A DNA stretch of 64,000 nt from Blastocystis sp. Blastoise (Eukaryota > Sar > Bigyra > Opalinata > Blastocystidae): the NCBI GenBank assembly GCA_039096225.1, contig JBBPEB010000013.1:585501-649500 (forward strand), in the 5' to 3' direction. Positions within the stretch are counted from its first letter, which is position 1. Each line of letters begins with the position of its first letter. Both the position numbers and the translations under genes were made by a program. Below, in pieces: positions 26,201 to 47,686 of this stretch. Under the pieces are notes generated by a model. It ran no database searches and had not been told where the DNA came from. It saw nothing but the letters and a program-made list of their open reading frames with translations.

Positions 26201-27234
26201 GAATCAACTGGATATATATTAGAATCACTTATTTTAGAATCTTCATCTATATCTGTAGACATATAATCATTACCAGAAGTAGTAGTAGATTGTATTATTT
26301 TCTTATGTAATGTTAAATGTCTCTTTAAATTTTCTTTTCGTTTTCCAGAATAATCACATCCCTCTTCCGTACAATGAAAAGGACGAATAGGATTATGTGT
26401 TTGTAAATGACGCTTCAAATAGGTTACTTGATTTCCTACATAATGGCAATGATCTACAGGACATTCAAAATGATTCTTTTCATGTATTTTTTCATGCTTT
26501 TTTAAAGAATTCTCTGAAACTCCTGAAAAATCACAATTTTCATGATCACATTTATAAGGTTTCACAGAAGAATGTTGAAGTTCATGAACTTTTAAATAAC
26601 TTTCATTACATGTAGAAAATGTACAATGTTCAACTTGACATTTATAAGGATGAACAACCATATGTCTAGACATATGACGTTTTAAATCTTTACTTTCATA
26701 AGCAGCAAATCCACAATTCTTCACAGGACAAGAATATGGACGAATACCAAGATGTCTTCGTTGATGAATTAGTAACGAACCAGGAGTTGTTGCAGAATAA
26801 TGACATCCTTCTTCCAAACATTTATAAGGTCGTTCACCAGTGTGTCTACGTATATGCTCACGTAAACTTTTAAGATCTTTAGCAGAATATGTACATCCTT
26901 CTTCAGTACATGGATACGGACGATCATTCTGATGTTTTCTCATATGAACCCTTAGATCTTTGGACTCAATAGTAGCATAATCACACCCTGGTTCAGTACA
27001 ATGAAAACTCTTCATTGCCGTATGTCGCTTCATATGGCTCTTTAAACTCTTTTTGGTTTTTGCAGCATAATCACAATCGGCATAGGTGCATTTGAAGTGC
27101 CTTTCAGGATCATGAATACGAACATGATACTCAACACCACGAGTAGTTCTTGCTGTAAAGTGACAATTCAAATATGGGCAGTGAAACCCATCTTTTCCTT
27201 GTATAATAATACTTGGATTCGATTCTAAATCCAT
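23263..27234 (-). CDS. ten-finger C2H2 zinc-finger protein with long low-complexity tail
   Basis: Single uninterrupted exon of 1323 codons from MDLESNPSIIIQGKDG (true ATG at 27234) to a TAG stop. Residues about 20-320 hold ten consecutive C2H2 fingers of one spacing, C-x4-C-x12-H-x3-H: for example FHCPYLNC, FKCTYADC, YPCTEEGC, YKCLEEGC, YSCPVKNC, FHCTEEGC. Linkers are variable and short; only one is the classical TGERPYKC. The rest (about 1000 residues) is disordered: Ser/Asn/Thr-rich, with repeats of SND (near 25390-25450), NNTIVDN (near 24620-24760), INN/NINDI (23645-23870) and SPSS (23520-23575). The finger block suggests sequence-specific DNA binding; the role is unknown. The lack of introns is unusual for this window. 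Confidence 0.85.
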   Translation of the reverse strand: MDLESNPSIIIQGKDGFHCPYLNCHFTARTTRGVEYHVRIHDPERHFKCTYADCDYAAKTKKSLKSHMKRHTAMKSFHCTEPGCDYATIESKDLRVHMRKHQNDRPYPCTEEGCTYSAKDLKSLREHIRRHTGERPYKCLEEGCHYSATTPGSLLIHQRRHLGIRPYSCPVKNCGFAAYESKDLKRHMSRHMVVHPYKCQVEHCTFSTCNESYLKVHELQHSSVKPYKCDHENCDFSGVSENSLKKHEKIHEKNHFECPVDHCHYVGNQVTYLKRHLQTHNPIRPFHCTEEGCDYSGKRKENLKRHLTLHKKIIQSTTTSGNDYMSTDIDEDSKISDSNIYPVDSNNNIDKSNISTIHQSSYPNQSSVYLNKDINTGTTDNSSIPYYNTNISMNTSMNNDQYKNSIIQETNGITNEIKLPINHAPLSPSSSLPIHDTLNEAHTTNISNIQTTLSTSNNYIQSSSSSTSFVPSYPYVYTSSMYNKRMIYNSINQDSSNDYIPYSKDCIISSSLLSTPYLPYPSLNNTINIPSSSSSSSMNIDKYYPFTTYMNTPYIQTDKSIYSNETSNAYQNYSQRQQRIMSNNINSMVPNTIESNDNSNDNSNDNSNDNSNDISNDNSNDNSSDICNSKSNNNSNGICNSKSNNNSNNNSNDNSNNISNHNSNDISNGIALIDTNNTNHNTIIEEKHLENTLKDNNNSIDIDNNDYLNKTKDSKDIHNNHSNTITNSSTIDIVSKDDNTLASIPIPIHTSTSLPSSVSSIIITPINEDNKSIGSPIQSFTPSVQMSRDAGVLPKLYNESSSSFKPIQSGSLSNNDNIIDLNVNSTSINNTIVDNNIINNTIVDNRIINNTIVDNNTMNKTIIDNTTNNNTIIDNENTSIVISKPTVSSSSSSLLSTSIQPVPLSKSISRSSFPPISSSISIQSKSIYTPSISQEQSSINLQLQDNIQSHISIKPYSTLSTISNKSNYYDSLELNRNIQTSYSEKYNNIENTMSNTININTNKDSKKNRSISINHKTTKYSLKSKSYISNYISSPVMNSVENELHNNIPIQSNSIVSNYSNSVYSPQVINNNSLFFSDLSSSSSIPITSYDISTKDNNISYGSSTNILSNSTQFPKSLYTNNNIDNINNINNINNINNIDNINDINNINNINNINDINNINNINNINDINNINNIDSINNINNINNIDTIDTINSINNTKNATTLPPLTLSYDYKESTLLSHSSSSPSSPSPSSPSPSSPSLVSSSHHHPICSVPTHLCAENIHFDPNTIQDLVSSLPIATYATDSITSQQSKHIPIAQVPDHLCIPLPSPFHKSVMDHNHCH

Positions 27235-27820
27235 AAAAAACCAGATAGTAAAGGAAAAACAATTGATCAATTATGAAAAATTGAAAGCAACGAATTTCCA
27301 ATAAAAATCGAGATGAAACGCAATTATCCTTGTTGGTTTATGTGACTAAAGCCCTATATGTTTTATAAAAAAAGACATTATATTATAATTTTATAAGACG
27401 TATAGTAAATCAATATAACTTGAATAAACACCCAAATCATGTATTCTGTGATTTTAATTCTTTTAAATATAGTGACAACCATTATGTATTAATTATTATA
27501 TATTTTGAATAGAAACTTTTGGATTATCGTTTGTTTCATATTTAATTACATTGGATTTATAAAATCAACGCACCTAAATGACTTTTAAATGACATAATAA
27601 TAATTGCATGATAATTCATCTTTTAGATCCGTGTGTAAATCACTTGGCTATATTCTAAATTATTGTAATTCTTATTTACAGTATAGTTTATGCTTATAAT
27701 TCAATAAAGTTGGAAGAACAAGAAAATGGATTTGTTAGTCAAAGAAGATATTTGTTTAGTATACTCCAAAACAATACATAGTGAAGAAATATAAGTTTGA
27801 TTTAAAAAGAAAAAGATAAA
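27235..27820. other. intergenic spacer
   Basis: About 590 bases upstream of the zinc-finger gene; no coding or RNA signal recognised. Confidence 0.4.
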
Positions 27821-27954
27821 ATGGAGAGTATCAATTTCTTAACAGTGAATTATTCATCATATTTTATGTGTTTATTAGTACGGCAGTATTTTTATTAGGA
27901 GCAATAACATATTTCATTAATAATTTCACATTTGAAGATAATTCAAAAAGGTAA
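27821..27954 (+). CDS. possible 24-residue membrane microprotein (spliced)
   Basis: A 7-base first exon (ATG GAG A) followed by a 59-base GTATCA...GGCAG intron gives a joined frame MEIFLLGAITYFINNFTFED then NSKR and TAA. The peptide has one hydrophobic segment and a charged tail, the shape of very small ER or mitochondrial subunits such as Ost4 or Tom-type proteins, but no family residues prove it. Without splicing the same ATG gives a 25-codon frame ending in TAG. Weak call. Confidence 0.25.
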
Positions 27955-28103
27955 ACGTTGAGAAGATACAATGAATTTCTTATAAATATTCATTTTCATT
28001 CAAATTACTCAGAAAATGAATAATGACGTTTCAGTAATAAATAGGTGACAAAGATAATGTCAACAATTTGACAAAAAAAAATCTTGAAAAGTGAAAAATT
28101 AAA

Positions 28104-28175
28104 TGCCCTGTCTCGGGATTGAACCAAGGACCTTTTGTTTACAAGACAAACGCTCTACCACTGAGCTAGCAAGGC
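28104..28175 (-). tRNA. tRNA-Thr (TGT anticodon), second identical copy
   Basis: By eye, all 72 bases are identical to the tRNA-Thr at 20852-20923, but on the opposite strand. Identity continues for about ten bases past the 3' end (TTTAATTTTTCA) and one or two bases before the 5' end, then stops. The T-run after the gene is again a plausible polymerase III terminator. Confidence 0.95.
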
Positions 28176-28618
28176 TACAGTAGTATTTTTCCTACTACAC
28201 AATTGAGACTAGCAACAACATATCATACAACAAAGAATGTTGTTTTCAATGAATTCCAAATAGATACGCTGCATATACCCATGCACATAGGTTTTTAATA
28301 AAGTAGGCATATCAAATATATCTAAGTATATTAAATATTTTACACGATTATCATAAAGTAGTTAACAAATTGTGTTAGAGAGTTATAAGAATTGTGCTAA
28401 TAAATCCATATACTTCAAATATGTAATTATTTCTGTATAAACTAACTTAGCATTCATTTCAATGAAAAAGAATAGTTTTCGATTAGAAGAGAACTCAACA
28501 ATTCTGTAGGAATTAGGATATGATTGTTGTAGAGAAAATAAAGAAATTAAGATGATCTATAAACATGGAAAAACAATGACAAAACAAAAAAAAAACTATA
28601 GACAGAAGAAAAGAAATC
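28176..28618. other. spacer
   Basis: About 440 bases of AT-rich DNA; nothing recognised. Confidence 0.4.
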
Positions 28619-29770
28619 TTATGGTGAAGGCACTTTCTTGGTTGGCTTATTGCAGTATTTGTTATTTGTGATATAAACACATATTTCATAGTCTCTTGTA
28701 TCTAAGGCTTGTTTAAATGAATTAAATAGAGTATCATTAACATCGACTCCTATATATAGATATATTATGTTTATTATACTTATTATAATAATTATTATTA
28801 TTATATTTATTATCTATTAAATATTATATATAAATATACTTTCTAAGAATAGTGTATTAAGTTTTGGAAGAGATTTATTAGTAATCATTTGAGATAATAA
28901 TTGAAGAGAATCTTCACTTAAGGAATCTCCTAGAATGATTATTATTATAGAATTGAATTAGTTTATAGTAATGAATAGAGATATAACTAATTTCATTATT
29001 ATTATTATTATTATTATGTATTTTACCTGATAAACTTAATGTTTCTAAAGAAGGATACAGAGAATATATAGAAGTTTGATTAAAGAAAGAGATAAATGAT
29101 GAATTAGACAATGGAATGTCTATATATGTATAATAATAGGTTACGAAGAATAACAATAAATATATATAAATAGTATAGAATCATACCATTTAGAAAGAAA
29201 TTCTTCAAATAATACTGATTTTCAACATTATTAAGTATGTCTAAAACATACTGAAAACTCTCATCGCTAATTTTTGTATCTAGGCAAGACATAGAGAATT
29301 TATTTTATTATATAAGCAACCAAATTGCAATAAAAAATATATATAATATATACATATTACAATAATTTTAATAATATATACTAAATAATAGTGTTAACAT
29401 AAATACAATAACTATATACTTGAGAAATTGATTTCTTCAATATATTTCATATAATTATTCTTTAAAGCTATAGACATGCCATTCATAGCACCTGTTCCAA
29501 GAGTATTTGCTATAAATATATATATAAGTGATCATTATTATTGTTGAAGATATATTTTATTCATGACAAGATAATAACAGAATAAAATAAATCATAATAA
29601 AAGCAAAAGAGAAAGAAGAACTGCTATAATAAGAATGCATAACTTACAGGCAAGATGTAATGTATGAAGAGAAGGTATCATTCCTTGATTAATAATCGCA
29701 AATAAAGCACTTGTCGAATAATCAGTCAATAAATTATCTATACAATTAATATATATAATATATTTATAGT

Positions 29771-29813
<43 letters not shown>

Positions 29814-30475
29814 AAAAATTATACATATATATAACCATATATATAATATATAAAAAATTATATACATATATAACTATATATATATATAATACTTGTTAAA
29901 TATAATTCTTTCAAATTATGTATACGATCTTCTCTAAGTAGATTAGCTAAACAAAGAAATCCTAAATCTTTCATTTCACAATCTAATAGATATATATGTT
30001 TATATCATAAATAAATGCATTATTTTATAAAAGTATTAAAATTATCATATTTGAGAAAAAATATATATATATATATACTTGATGCATCTAAGACTTCTAA
30101 ATTAGGATAATAACCAGATTCAACCTCTTTACAGAACTTATTCATTGCTTGAGGTCCTTTTTCTTCAATAATGACTGATGTTTTTCTGGATCGTTCACTT
30201 ATCTGAGCAAAATAACTAGCTATAACAGGAACACATATCAAGAAACATAAAATAATAATGGTAATAATCCAAGTAGATGGTCTTTTGAAGACATTAGGAC
30301 GAATTAGTTTAGTATCTTCATCTTGTTTAACACTATGAGTAGAACTGGAAGAGTACATTCGATGTAACTCACGATCTCTATCTGTATAACTAACTTGAAC
30401 TTCCATCGATGGTATTTGAAGTCTTTCTGTATTATCAGAATGATTTGGTATATTCAACTTTGGATTCTTTCCCAT
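28619..30475 (-). CDS. single-pass membrane protein with leucine-rich repeats
   Basis: Start MGKNPKLNIPNHSDNTERLQ at 30475. A cytosolic-looking polar N-terminus (about 70 residues) precedes one membrane segment, WIITIIILCFLICVPVIASY. The following exons carry ribonuclease-inhibitor-type LRR units: YPNLEVLDAS, IHNLKELYLTS, MIPSLHTLHLAC, and later YPSLETLSLSG and LPKLNTLFLES. The end is NNKYCNKPTKKVPSP and TAA. About seven short introns, several falling between repeat units. Type II topology with LRRs outside or in the lumen is an inference. Function unknown; protein-protein recognition is likely. It is divergent from CCT8. Confidence 0.75.
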
Positions 30476-31175
30476 ATATCTTTTAAATACAAATAATTAA
30501 AACACTTATTAAAGAATATAACACAATAATAACAAAGAAATAGAATCTATGATGAGATAATCATAAATAGTATTTGATGTTCAGTGAATAAAAGAACATT
30601 CCCAAAGATGGTAAAAAAGAATACGAATCGAATCAATAGATCGTTTCATTTTCAATGAAAGAATTCGAAAGAATGTTTTACAAGTCTCTTTTTCAAACTT
30701 CTGATTGTCATGTGTATTATAAATACTCTTTAAATATATATTTCAATCTATTTGTTATGCATTTTAGCATAGAATAAAAGATAGAATAGTATATATCAAG
30801 CATATTGGATTATAGCATTGACAGAATTCTAACCTCTTTTATGAATGAATTACAACTCAACGATCTATACATCAAATATAACATATATTTCATGTATAGT
30901 TTAGAATTTCCATTATTCATATACAAAAGAAAAATTTGCTGAAAAAATATTAAGATGAAGGTGATTTTGTGTTCAATATATTTTTAATTGTGTTTATTCT
31001 CAAGTCATCAGTTGAATTATGAATATATCCATGATTATTTCTTTTCTCAAGAAACATCGAGACTTGACCAAAAATGTTCTTTTTCTTTTTTGATAATTTC
31101 ATATATAATATTAAAAAAGGAACTCATTGTTTTTCTTTTTAACGAAATACATTTATTTAGATAATTTCACTAAAA
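30476..31175. other. divergent promoter region
   Basis: About 700 bases between the LRR gene and CCT8 start codons. No gene recognised. Confidence 0.4.
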
Positions 31176-32209
31176 ATGCAATATAATGCTGGTTCTGGTA
31201 TCTCAGGTCTTCTTAAGGATGGCTATCGTCATCTCTCTGGATTAGAAGAAGCTGTTTTAAAAAATATTGATGCTTGCTGCGAACTTGCTGCTATTCACAG
31301 AACATCTTTAGGACCTAATGGTATGTTAAAACTTGTGATCAATAACGTTGATAAATTATTTGTCACCAGTGATACTGCTACTATTGTTCAAGAAATGGAA
31401 GTCATGCATCCTGCTGCTAATATGGTCGTTCAAGCTGCTCAAATGCAAGAAAAAGAAGTAAGTGGATATGTTAAATAATATATTTTTTTTTATTTTTATT
31501 TTTTTTTATTTTTTTTTTATTTATTTTTATATTTATTTTATTAATTTTTTATTTATTTTATATTAGATTGGTGATGGTACTAATTTTGTTGTTACTTTCG
31601 CTGGAGAATTATTAAAGAAAGCTGCTGATCTTATTGATATGGGTGTTCATGTCAGTGATATTATTGCTGGTTATGAAAAATCTATTCAAAAGACTCTTGA
31701 TTATTTAGATAGTATGTTTTAAATTTTATTATGTTTATTATTATAAATTTTTTTCTATTATTTATTATTATTAATATTTTTATAGTTATTATATATATAA
31801 TTAATATATATATATATATATAGCTTTGATAGTAGATAAAGTAGAAGATGTTCGTGATAAGGATCGTATAAAGTCCATATTAAATTCTATTATTGCTTCT
31901 AAACAATATGGTCATGAATCTGTTTTATCTTCTGTTATTAGTGAAGCTTGTGTAAATGCCCTCCCTAAATCTCCCGCCAAAGCTGATTTAGATGTAGATA
32001 ATGTTCGTGTTGTAAAGTTAAATGGTAGTAGTGTTGATAATACAAGTTGTATACAGGGAATGATCCTTAGAAATGGAGTTGTAGGCAGTGTTAGACATAT
32101 TAAACAAGCTAAAGTATATTATTTATTTATTTTTTTATTTTTTTATTTATATATTATTGAATTTATTCTATTTATTTATTTATTTCATGTTTTTACTAAT
32201 ATGGAAATG

Positions 32210-32250
<41 letters not shown>

Positions 32251-33638
32251 TGTGTTATATCTAGATCTGTGTATTAGCTTGTGGATTAGAAGCTTCTTCT
32301 TCCGAAACAAAGGGAACTGTATTAATTCATAATGCTGATGAACTCGTAAACTTTAGTAAAAATGAAGAACAAGATTTTGGTGATGAAATTGAATCTATTG
32401 CTAAACAAGGTATTAATGTTATTATTGCTGGTGGACAAATCAGGTATATATATTATATTATACATATATATTGTATATATTATTTATATATTATAATTAA
32501 TATATTGTAAATATTACTTATATATTACTTACATATATATATATAGTGAGATGGCTCGTCACTTCTTAAATAAATATGGTATATTAGGTATTAGTTTAGG
32601 AAGTAAATTTGATCTTCGTCGTTTATGTCGTTCTATTGGCGCTGTTGCTTTAGTACGTGTTGGTCCTCCTGTACCTGAAGAAATAGGTACATGTGCTGCT
32701 GTAGATTGTATAGAAATTGGTGGAAAGACAGTTGTTCAATTTAAACAAGATCAAGAACAAGGAGTTATCAGTACTATTATTGTTAGAGGATCCACAGATA
32801 ATATCTTAGATGATGTAGAACGATGTATCAGTATGCTTTTATATACTATTATTATGTTTATTATTATCATTATTATACTTTTTATTATTATGTTACGAAT
32901 ACTATCTCATCTCTCTACATATATATATTAATATATATATATATATATTTCAATATATATAGATAATTCTGTGAATACTATGAAGACATTATGTAAGGAT
33001 GGTCGTTTATTAGCGGGTGCTGGTGCTTCAGATATGAATCTGGCTGTATATTTAAGTCAATTTGGCGAAGAATGTCCTGGATTAGATCAATATGCTGTTA
33101 AGAAGGTATTCTATTATTATTATGTTTATTATTATTATGTTTATTATGTTTATTATGTTTATTATGATTATTATTATTATTATTATACATATATATATTT
33201 CTAAGAGTCTATTTCATAATAATAATGTTATTATATAGTTTGCTGAAGCTCTTGAAGTTGTTCCTAGAATCTTAGCTGAAAATAGTGGAAAGGATGCTAC
33301 AAATATCATTACTTTATTATATAAAGAACATACAAAGAATCCTAAAAGTACTATTGGTGTTGATATTGAAGTATATATATCATTCTAATTCTTCTTTTTT
33401 TTATCCAAATATATATATTTTTTTAATTTAAAATATTTTTTAGGGTGAAGATATATGTGATGCTCTTACTGGAGGTGAATATCCTATATATGATTTATAT
33501 GCTACAAAGAAGAATGCTCTTCGTTTAGCTGCTGATGTTGCTATTACCATCTTAAGAGTTGATCAAATTATTATGGCTAAAGAAGCTGGTGGTCCTAAAT
33601 TCAGAGGTCCTCAAGGTGATGTTGATCCAGATATGTAA
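31176..33638 (+). CDS. CCT8: T-complex protein 1 subunit theta (CCT8)
   Basis: Subunit of the cytosolic TRiC/CCT chaperonin that folds actin, tubulin and WD40 proteins using ATP. The first exon reads LKDGYRHLSGLEEAVLKNID, RTSLGPNGMLKLVIN and DTATIVQEMEVMHPAA, which marks the theta subunit (SGLEEAV, GPNGM). The next exon starts with GDGTNFVVTFAGELL, the ATP-hydrolysis GDGTN motif. Later exons have IIVRGSTDNILDDVERCI and LLAGAGASDMNLAV, then ALEVVPRILAENSGKD. The C-terminus is EAGGPKFRGPQGDVDPDM. About eight introns, including (TA)n introns near 31790-31820 and 32213-32248. The full family length is covered, with no break seen. Confidence 0.95.
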
Positions 33639-34001
33639 ACGAAACAATTTTAAGTACTTCTCTATTCACATGTCTACCTTTCATTTCCTTTTTTATTTGT
33701 TCATCTACTTCATACTTTTTTTATATCATTAAGAGTTGTTCTAGTTAGTTAAATATAAATATATTATACACATATATTTTCTTGCTCTAATTCTTTATTC
33801 AATTAGTAATTAAATGGGTTTTAATATATTATTTTGTTGTCTTTCTATATATATATTTTGATTATAGAGTAACAAGAATTCAACCACTATTTTTTTAAAT
33901 ATTTTAGAATCATCATTTCATCATAACATTCAAAATAAATTATTTACATAAATTTATTTTATTTTTGAAAAGAAATACTTTCTTGTGTAGTATCCGAAAA
34001 T
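33639..34001. other. intergenic spacer
   Basis: About 360 bases between two genes on the same strand; T-rich 3' region of CCT8, nothing else recognised. Confidence 0.4.
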
Positions 34002-34867
34002 ATGTCTTCTTTTGAGCAACAAATATTATTTGAACTCTCTACATTGAAAGGATCATTGAAATTATTGCAAAAAGAAAACGATACATTGAAGGTTGATATT
34101 TCACATGTCAAAGAAAATAATGAGAAACTTATAGAACGAATTGAAACACTTGAAAAAGTGAATAAAGCGCTTTTAGAACAGATAACTCAAACAAAAAATT
34201 GTTCATCTCAAATTAATGATGTTACAGAAACTACAATTCAACAAGAAAATAACAAGTTAGAGTCTCAAGAAGTATGTCACATATTTATTTATCCTTGAAA
34301 TATATCATTTCTTAGAATGACCAGTTAATGTCTTCAGTATTTTTAGATTCATGCTATTTAAATAATAAAGTATATTATGAATTATTGAATTCATGGGTAA
34401 AAGAAGAGAAAAACAATGCATCTCAATTTCAATTACTCTATAAAGGTTCACAGGACACATATACAAAAGAATCTTTTGGTACTAAATGTATAGGTAAAGG
34501 TTCATTACTTATAATTATTGAAAGTACTGATGGATCTATATTTGGAGGCTTTACACTTGTAGGTCTCTCTGGTCATTCAGGATGGACAAAAGACAAAAAT
34601 GCCTTTCTATTTACATTAAATAATACTCATAAGGTTCCTCCTACAAAATTTCATTGTCGTGCTGGTAAAACTGCTGTATATGAATTTACTAAAGATTATT
34701 TGTTTTCTTTTGGAAGCAATGAAGTTTTAATTAGTGAGCATTGTGATCAAAATCAACTTTCTAGAACAAAAGAATTATGGAGTTATGATTGCCTATATGA
34801 TAGTGAGCATTTACTCACACCTACTGAATTCTTTACAGTGAAAGATATCGAAGTTTATAGTTGTTAA
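34002..34867 (+). CDS. coiled-coil TLDc domain protein
   Basis: Two exons split by a 43-base intron (about 34273-34315). Residues 1-90 form a coiled coil (LKLLQKENDTLKVDI, ENNEKLIERIETLEKVNKAL). The second exon is a TLDc domain: FQLLYKGSQDTYTKESFGTK, GSLLIIIESTDGSIFGGFTL, AFLFTLNNTHKVPPTKF, and the C-terminal FTVKDIEVYSC. AFLFTLNN-x-H-x-VPPT is shared with the BTB-TLDc protein at 9631-11673, so the two belong to one expanded family in this genome. Function unknown. Confidence 0.82.
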
Positions 34868-35164
34868 ATTACTATTTTATAATTGTTATATATGATCTTT
34901 TTTGTTTATTTAAAGTCATTAATTCAGAAAACTAAACTCTACACATATTAAATACATTAAAATAACTTTAAGAAAGACTATACTATTATAGAAAAGAGAA
35001 CAAAAGAAATAGTATAAATAACATATTATATATATAATTGGGTTAAATAATATACTGAATATAAAATGTATTTATGGATATATATATATAGAGAAAACAA
35101 AGGAATAGTTTGCGTAGCAAAAATAAATATAATTTGAAATATATAACTCTATTCATTGCGATTT

Positions 35165-45864
<10,700 letters not shown>

Positions 45865-47265
45865 TTTGTTTCAATAATTAACTATATATTCTTGTTTTAA
45901 TAATTATGTATATCAAGAATCAGCTATTGAAATGAAATAAATCAATAAAATCAATGAAATATTTAATAACTTTTTTATTTTTTTAAAGATTAATTATCTT
46001 CTGCTAGATTTGGGACACTATCCGATCTTTCTTGATTCTTTTAAAAAAGTCTCTTTAAATGAATGAGAATTCATGTTTATCCTGTTTTAGTAGCGGGAAC
46101 CGAGTATAGTTTCTCCTAGAACACTATCGCAATTTATTAGACTTCCCCATGAATATTTATATCGAACAAAAAAGAAGACAAGAAAACAACAAAAAGAAAC
46201 CATTATTTTAATTAATGGTTTTTGTGGTCGAAATCCTTTCTTCGCTTTATTATGAAATCGTTGTTCATAAAGAAAGAAGATGTATTTCGTATACGATACC
46301 TAATTCTCATTAAAGGAGTGATTATTCAGAATGCATTTTCTTTGAAGATGATCATATCTTTTAGTGAATACCTATTTTTGTAGGAATCATGTATTCGAAT
46401 GTTATATGGTCACTAGGATATATGCGTAATTCTAATAATATCTTGATACCACTACGAAAAACATCGTTTTATTGATTCATACTTTTTCACTTTGACTTCA
46501 TGAAACCAACTATTTTTACGATTTACTACACAACTACATCATTTCATTTTTAATTTTTTTTCGACAACTAAACACCATGACTGACCATGTGACTATATGA
46601 AAAATGAGACTTGTGTTATGCATGCGAGTATATATTGTAGTGATCACCTTGAAAACATCATATAAGGATTCCAGCACTCAACAATGACTGGTGCTCAGGA
46701 AAATGTGCACGTAACAGGATGAACTTCCACTTAATCTGAGTTTAAATGCACTATTTTAGTTGTAAATACGATTCTCTTTCATATTAATGAAGAAAAACCG
46801 AGAGATGATGCCTTCTTCATCAAGAAAAGGACATTGTTTGAATCATGCCTTTCTCTTTACAATTGAAGTTTAATATCTTAAATATGTTGTTTACAAAGCG
46901 TATGCTCCTTGAAATATGATTTTAATGAAAATTGGGGTCAATTGAAAATGTAGACAAAATGAATTGAATCTATCTCAAAGTGGTGTTATTAGGATAGTAT
47001 AATGTCTAAATAATTATATTTATAAGGAAAAACGAGGTTTTAAGCATGATTTCAAACTTTATTTTAAAGTTTAAATGTTTAAATCAGATATTTTTATTTA
47101 TTACTGTATTTATAATAAATAGCATAATAAGTTTTAATACTCTTCAAAATATATGAAAGAATAATTAACAAGATACATTTAGAAAAGGAGAAAAGATATA
47201 GAAAGAAGTTAAAATGGAAGAAATAAATATTTAAAATGGAGATGAGACACATTCTTCAGATTTAA
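45865..47265. other. 1.4-kb gene-free region with less AT-rich patches
   Basis: No protein-coding frame. Two patches stand out for higher GC and possible folding: 46080-46150, and 46640-46740, which contains an AGCAC...GTGCT inverted repeat near 46672-46693. Either could be a small RNA gene, but no known snRNA or snoRNA signature was recognised. It must also contain the BEACH gene promoter. Confidence 0.4.
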
Positions 47266-47628
47266 TCAAAAAATGGCTACTTTGCCGCTTAAACCACATT
47301 TTTTTAGAAAAACTGAAATAATTGGTTGATTATTACTGTCAAAATAATCAAAACAATAAAAATAAGGATACATAAATAAATCAGGTCTCGAGATCTCGTC
47401 TAAAAATTGAATAATTCTCAGGCCTCCTTGAAGTTCTGTCATAGTTCTATCAAAAAATGTCCTAATTCTATACACAAATTATATTGTATATATTTTGGTG
47501 GGAATGTGTTGGGCAGTCCAGGATATTCGTTCATTCAATAAAATAATGCGAAAATATTTCCACTTCTTGTCAATAATCTTGATGAAAACCTTTTGTGGTA
47601 TAGTCATTTTTTTTGAAAGCTTGCTCAT
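47266..47628 (-). CDS. hypothetical short gene
   Basis: Two plausible coding pieces on the minus strand. The upstream piece starts MSKLSKKMTIPQKVFIKIID and continues to RISWTAQHIPTKIYTI. The downstream piece includes IRTFFDRTMTELQGGLRIIQ, FLDEISRPDLFMYPYFYCFD and ends KKCGLSGKVAIF with TAA. A splice should link them, but no good GT donor in the right phase is clear, so the model is uncertain. Both pieces have more varied residue content than the surrounding low-complexity DNA. No family recognised. The start lies only about 60 bases from the divergent cyclin gene, suggesting a shared promoter. Confidence 0.35.
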
Positions 47629-47686
47629 AGCTTATTTGACATTTAGATCTTATTAATCATTTCCTATCTTGAGTTAGAAGAACACC

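Noticed and set aside
27821-27898. Unspliced 25-codon frame MESINFLTVNYSSYF
   Set aside because: The spliced reading from the same ATG gives a better membrane peptide; neither is strong.
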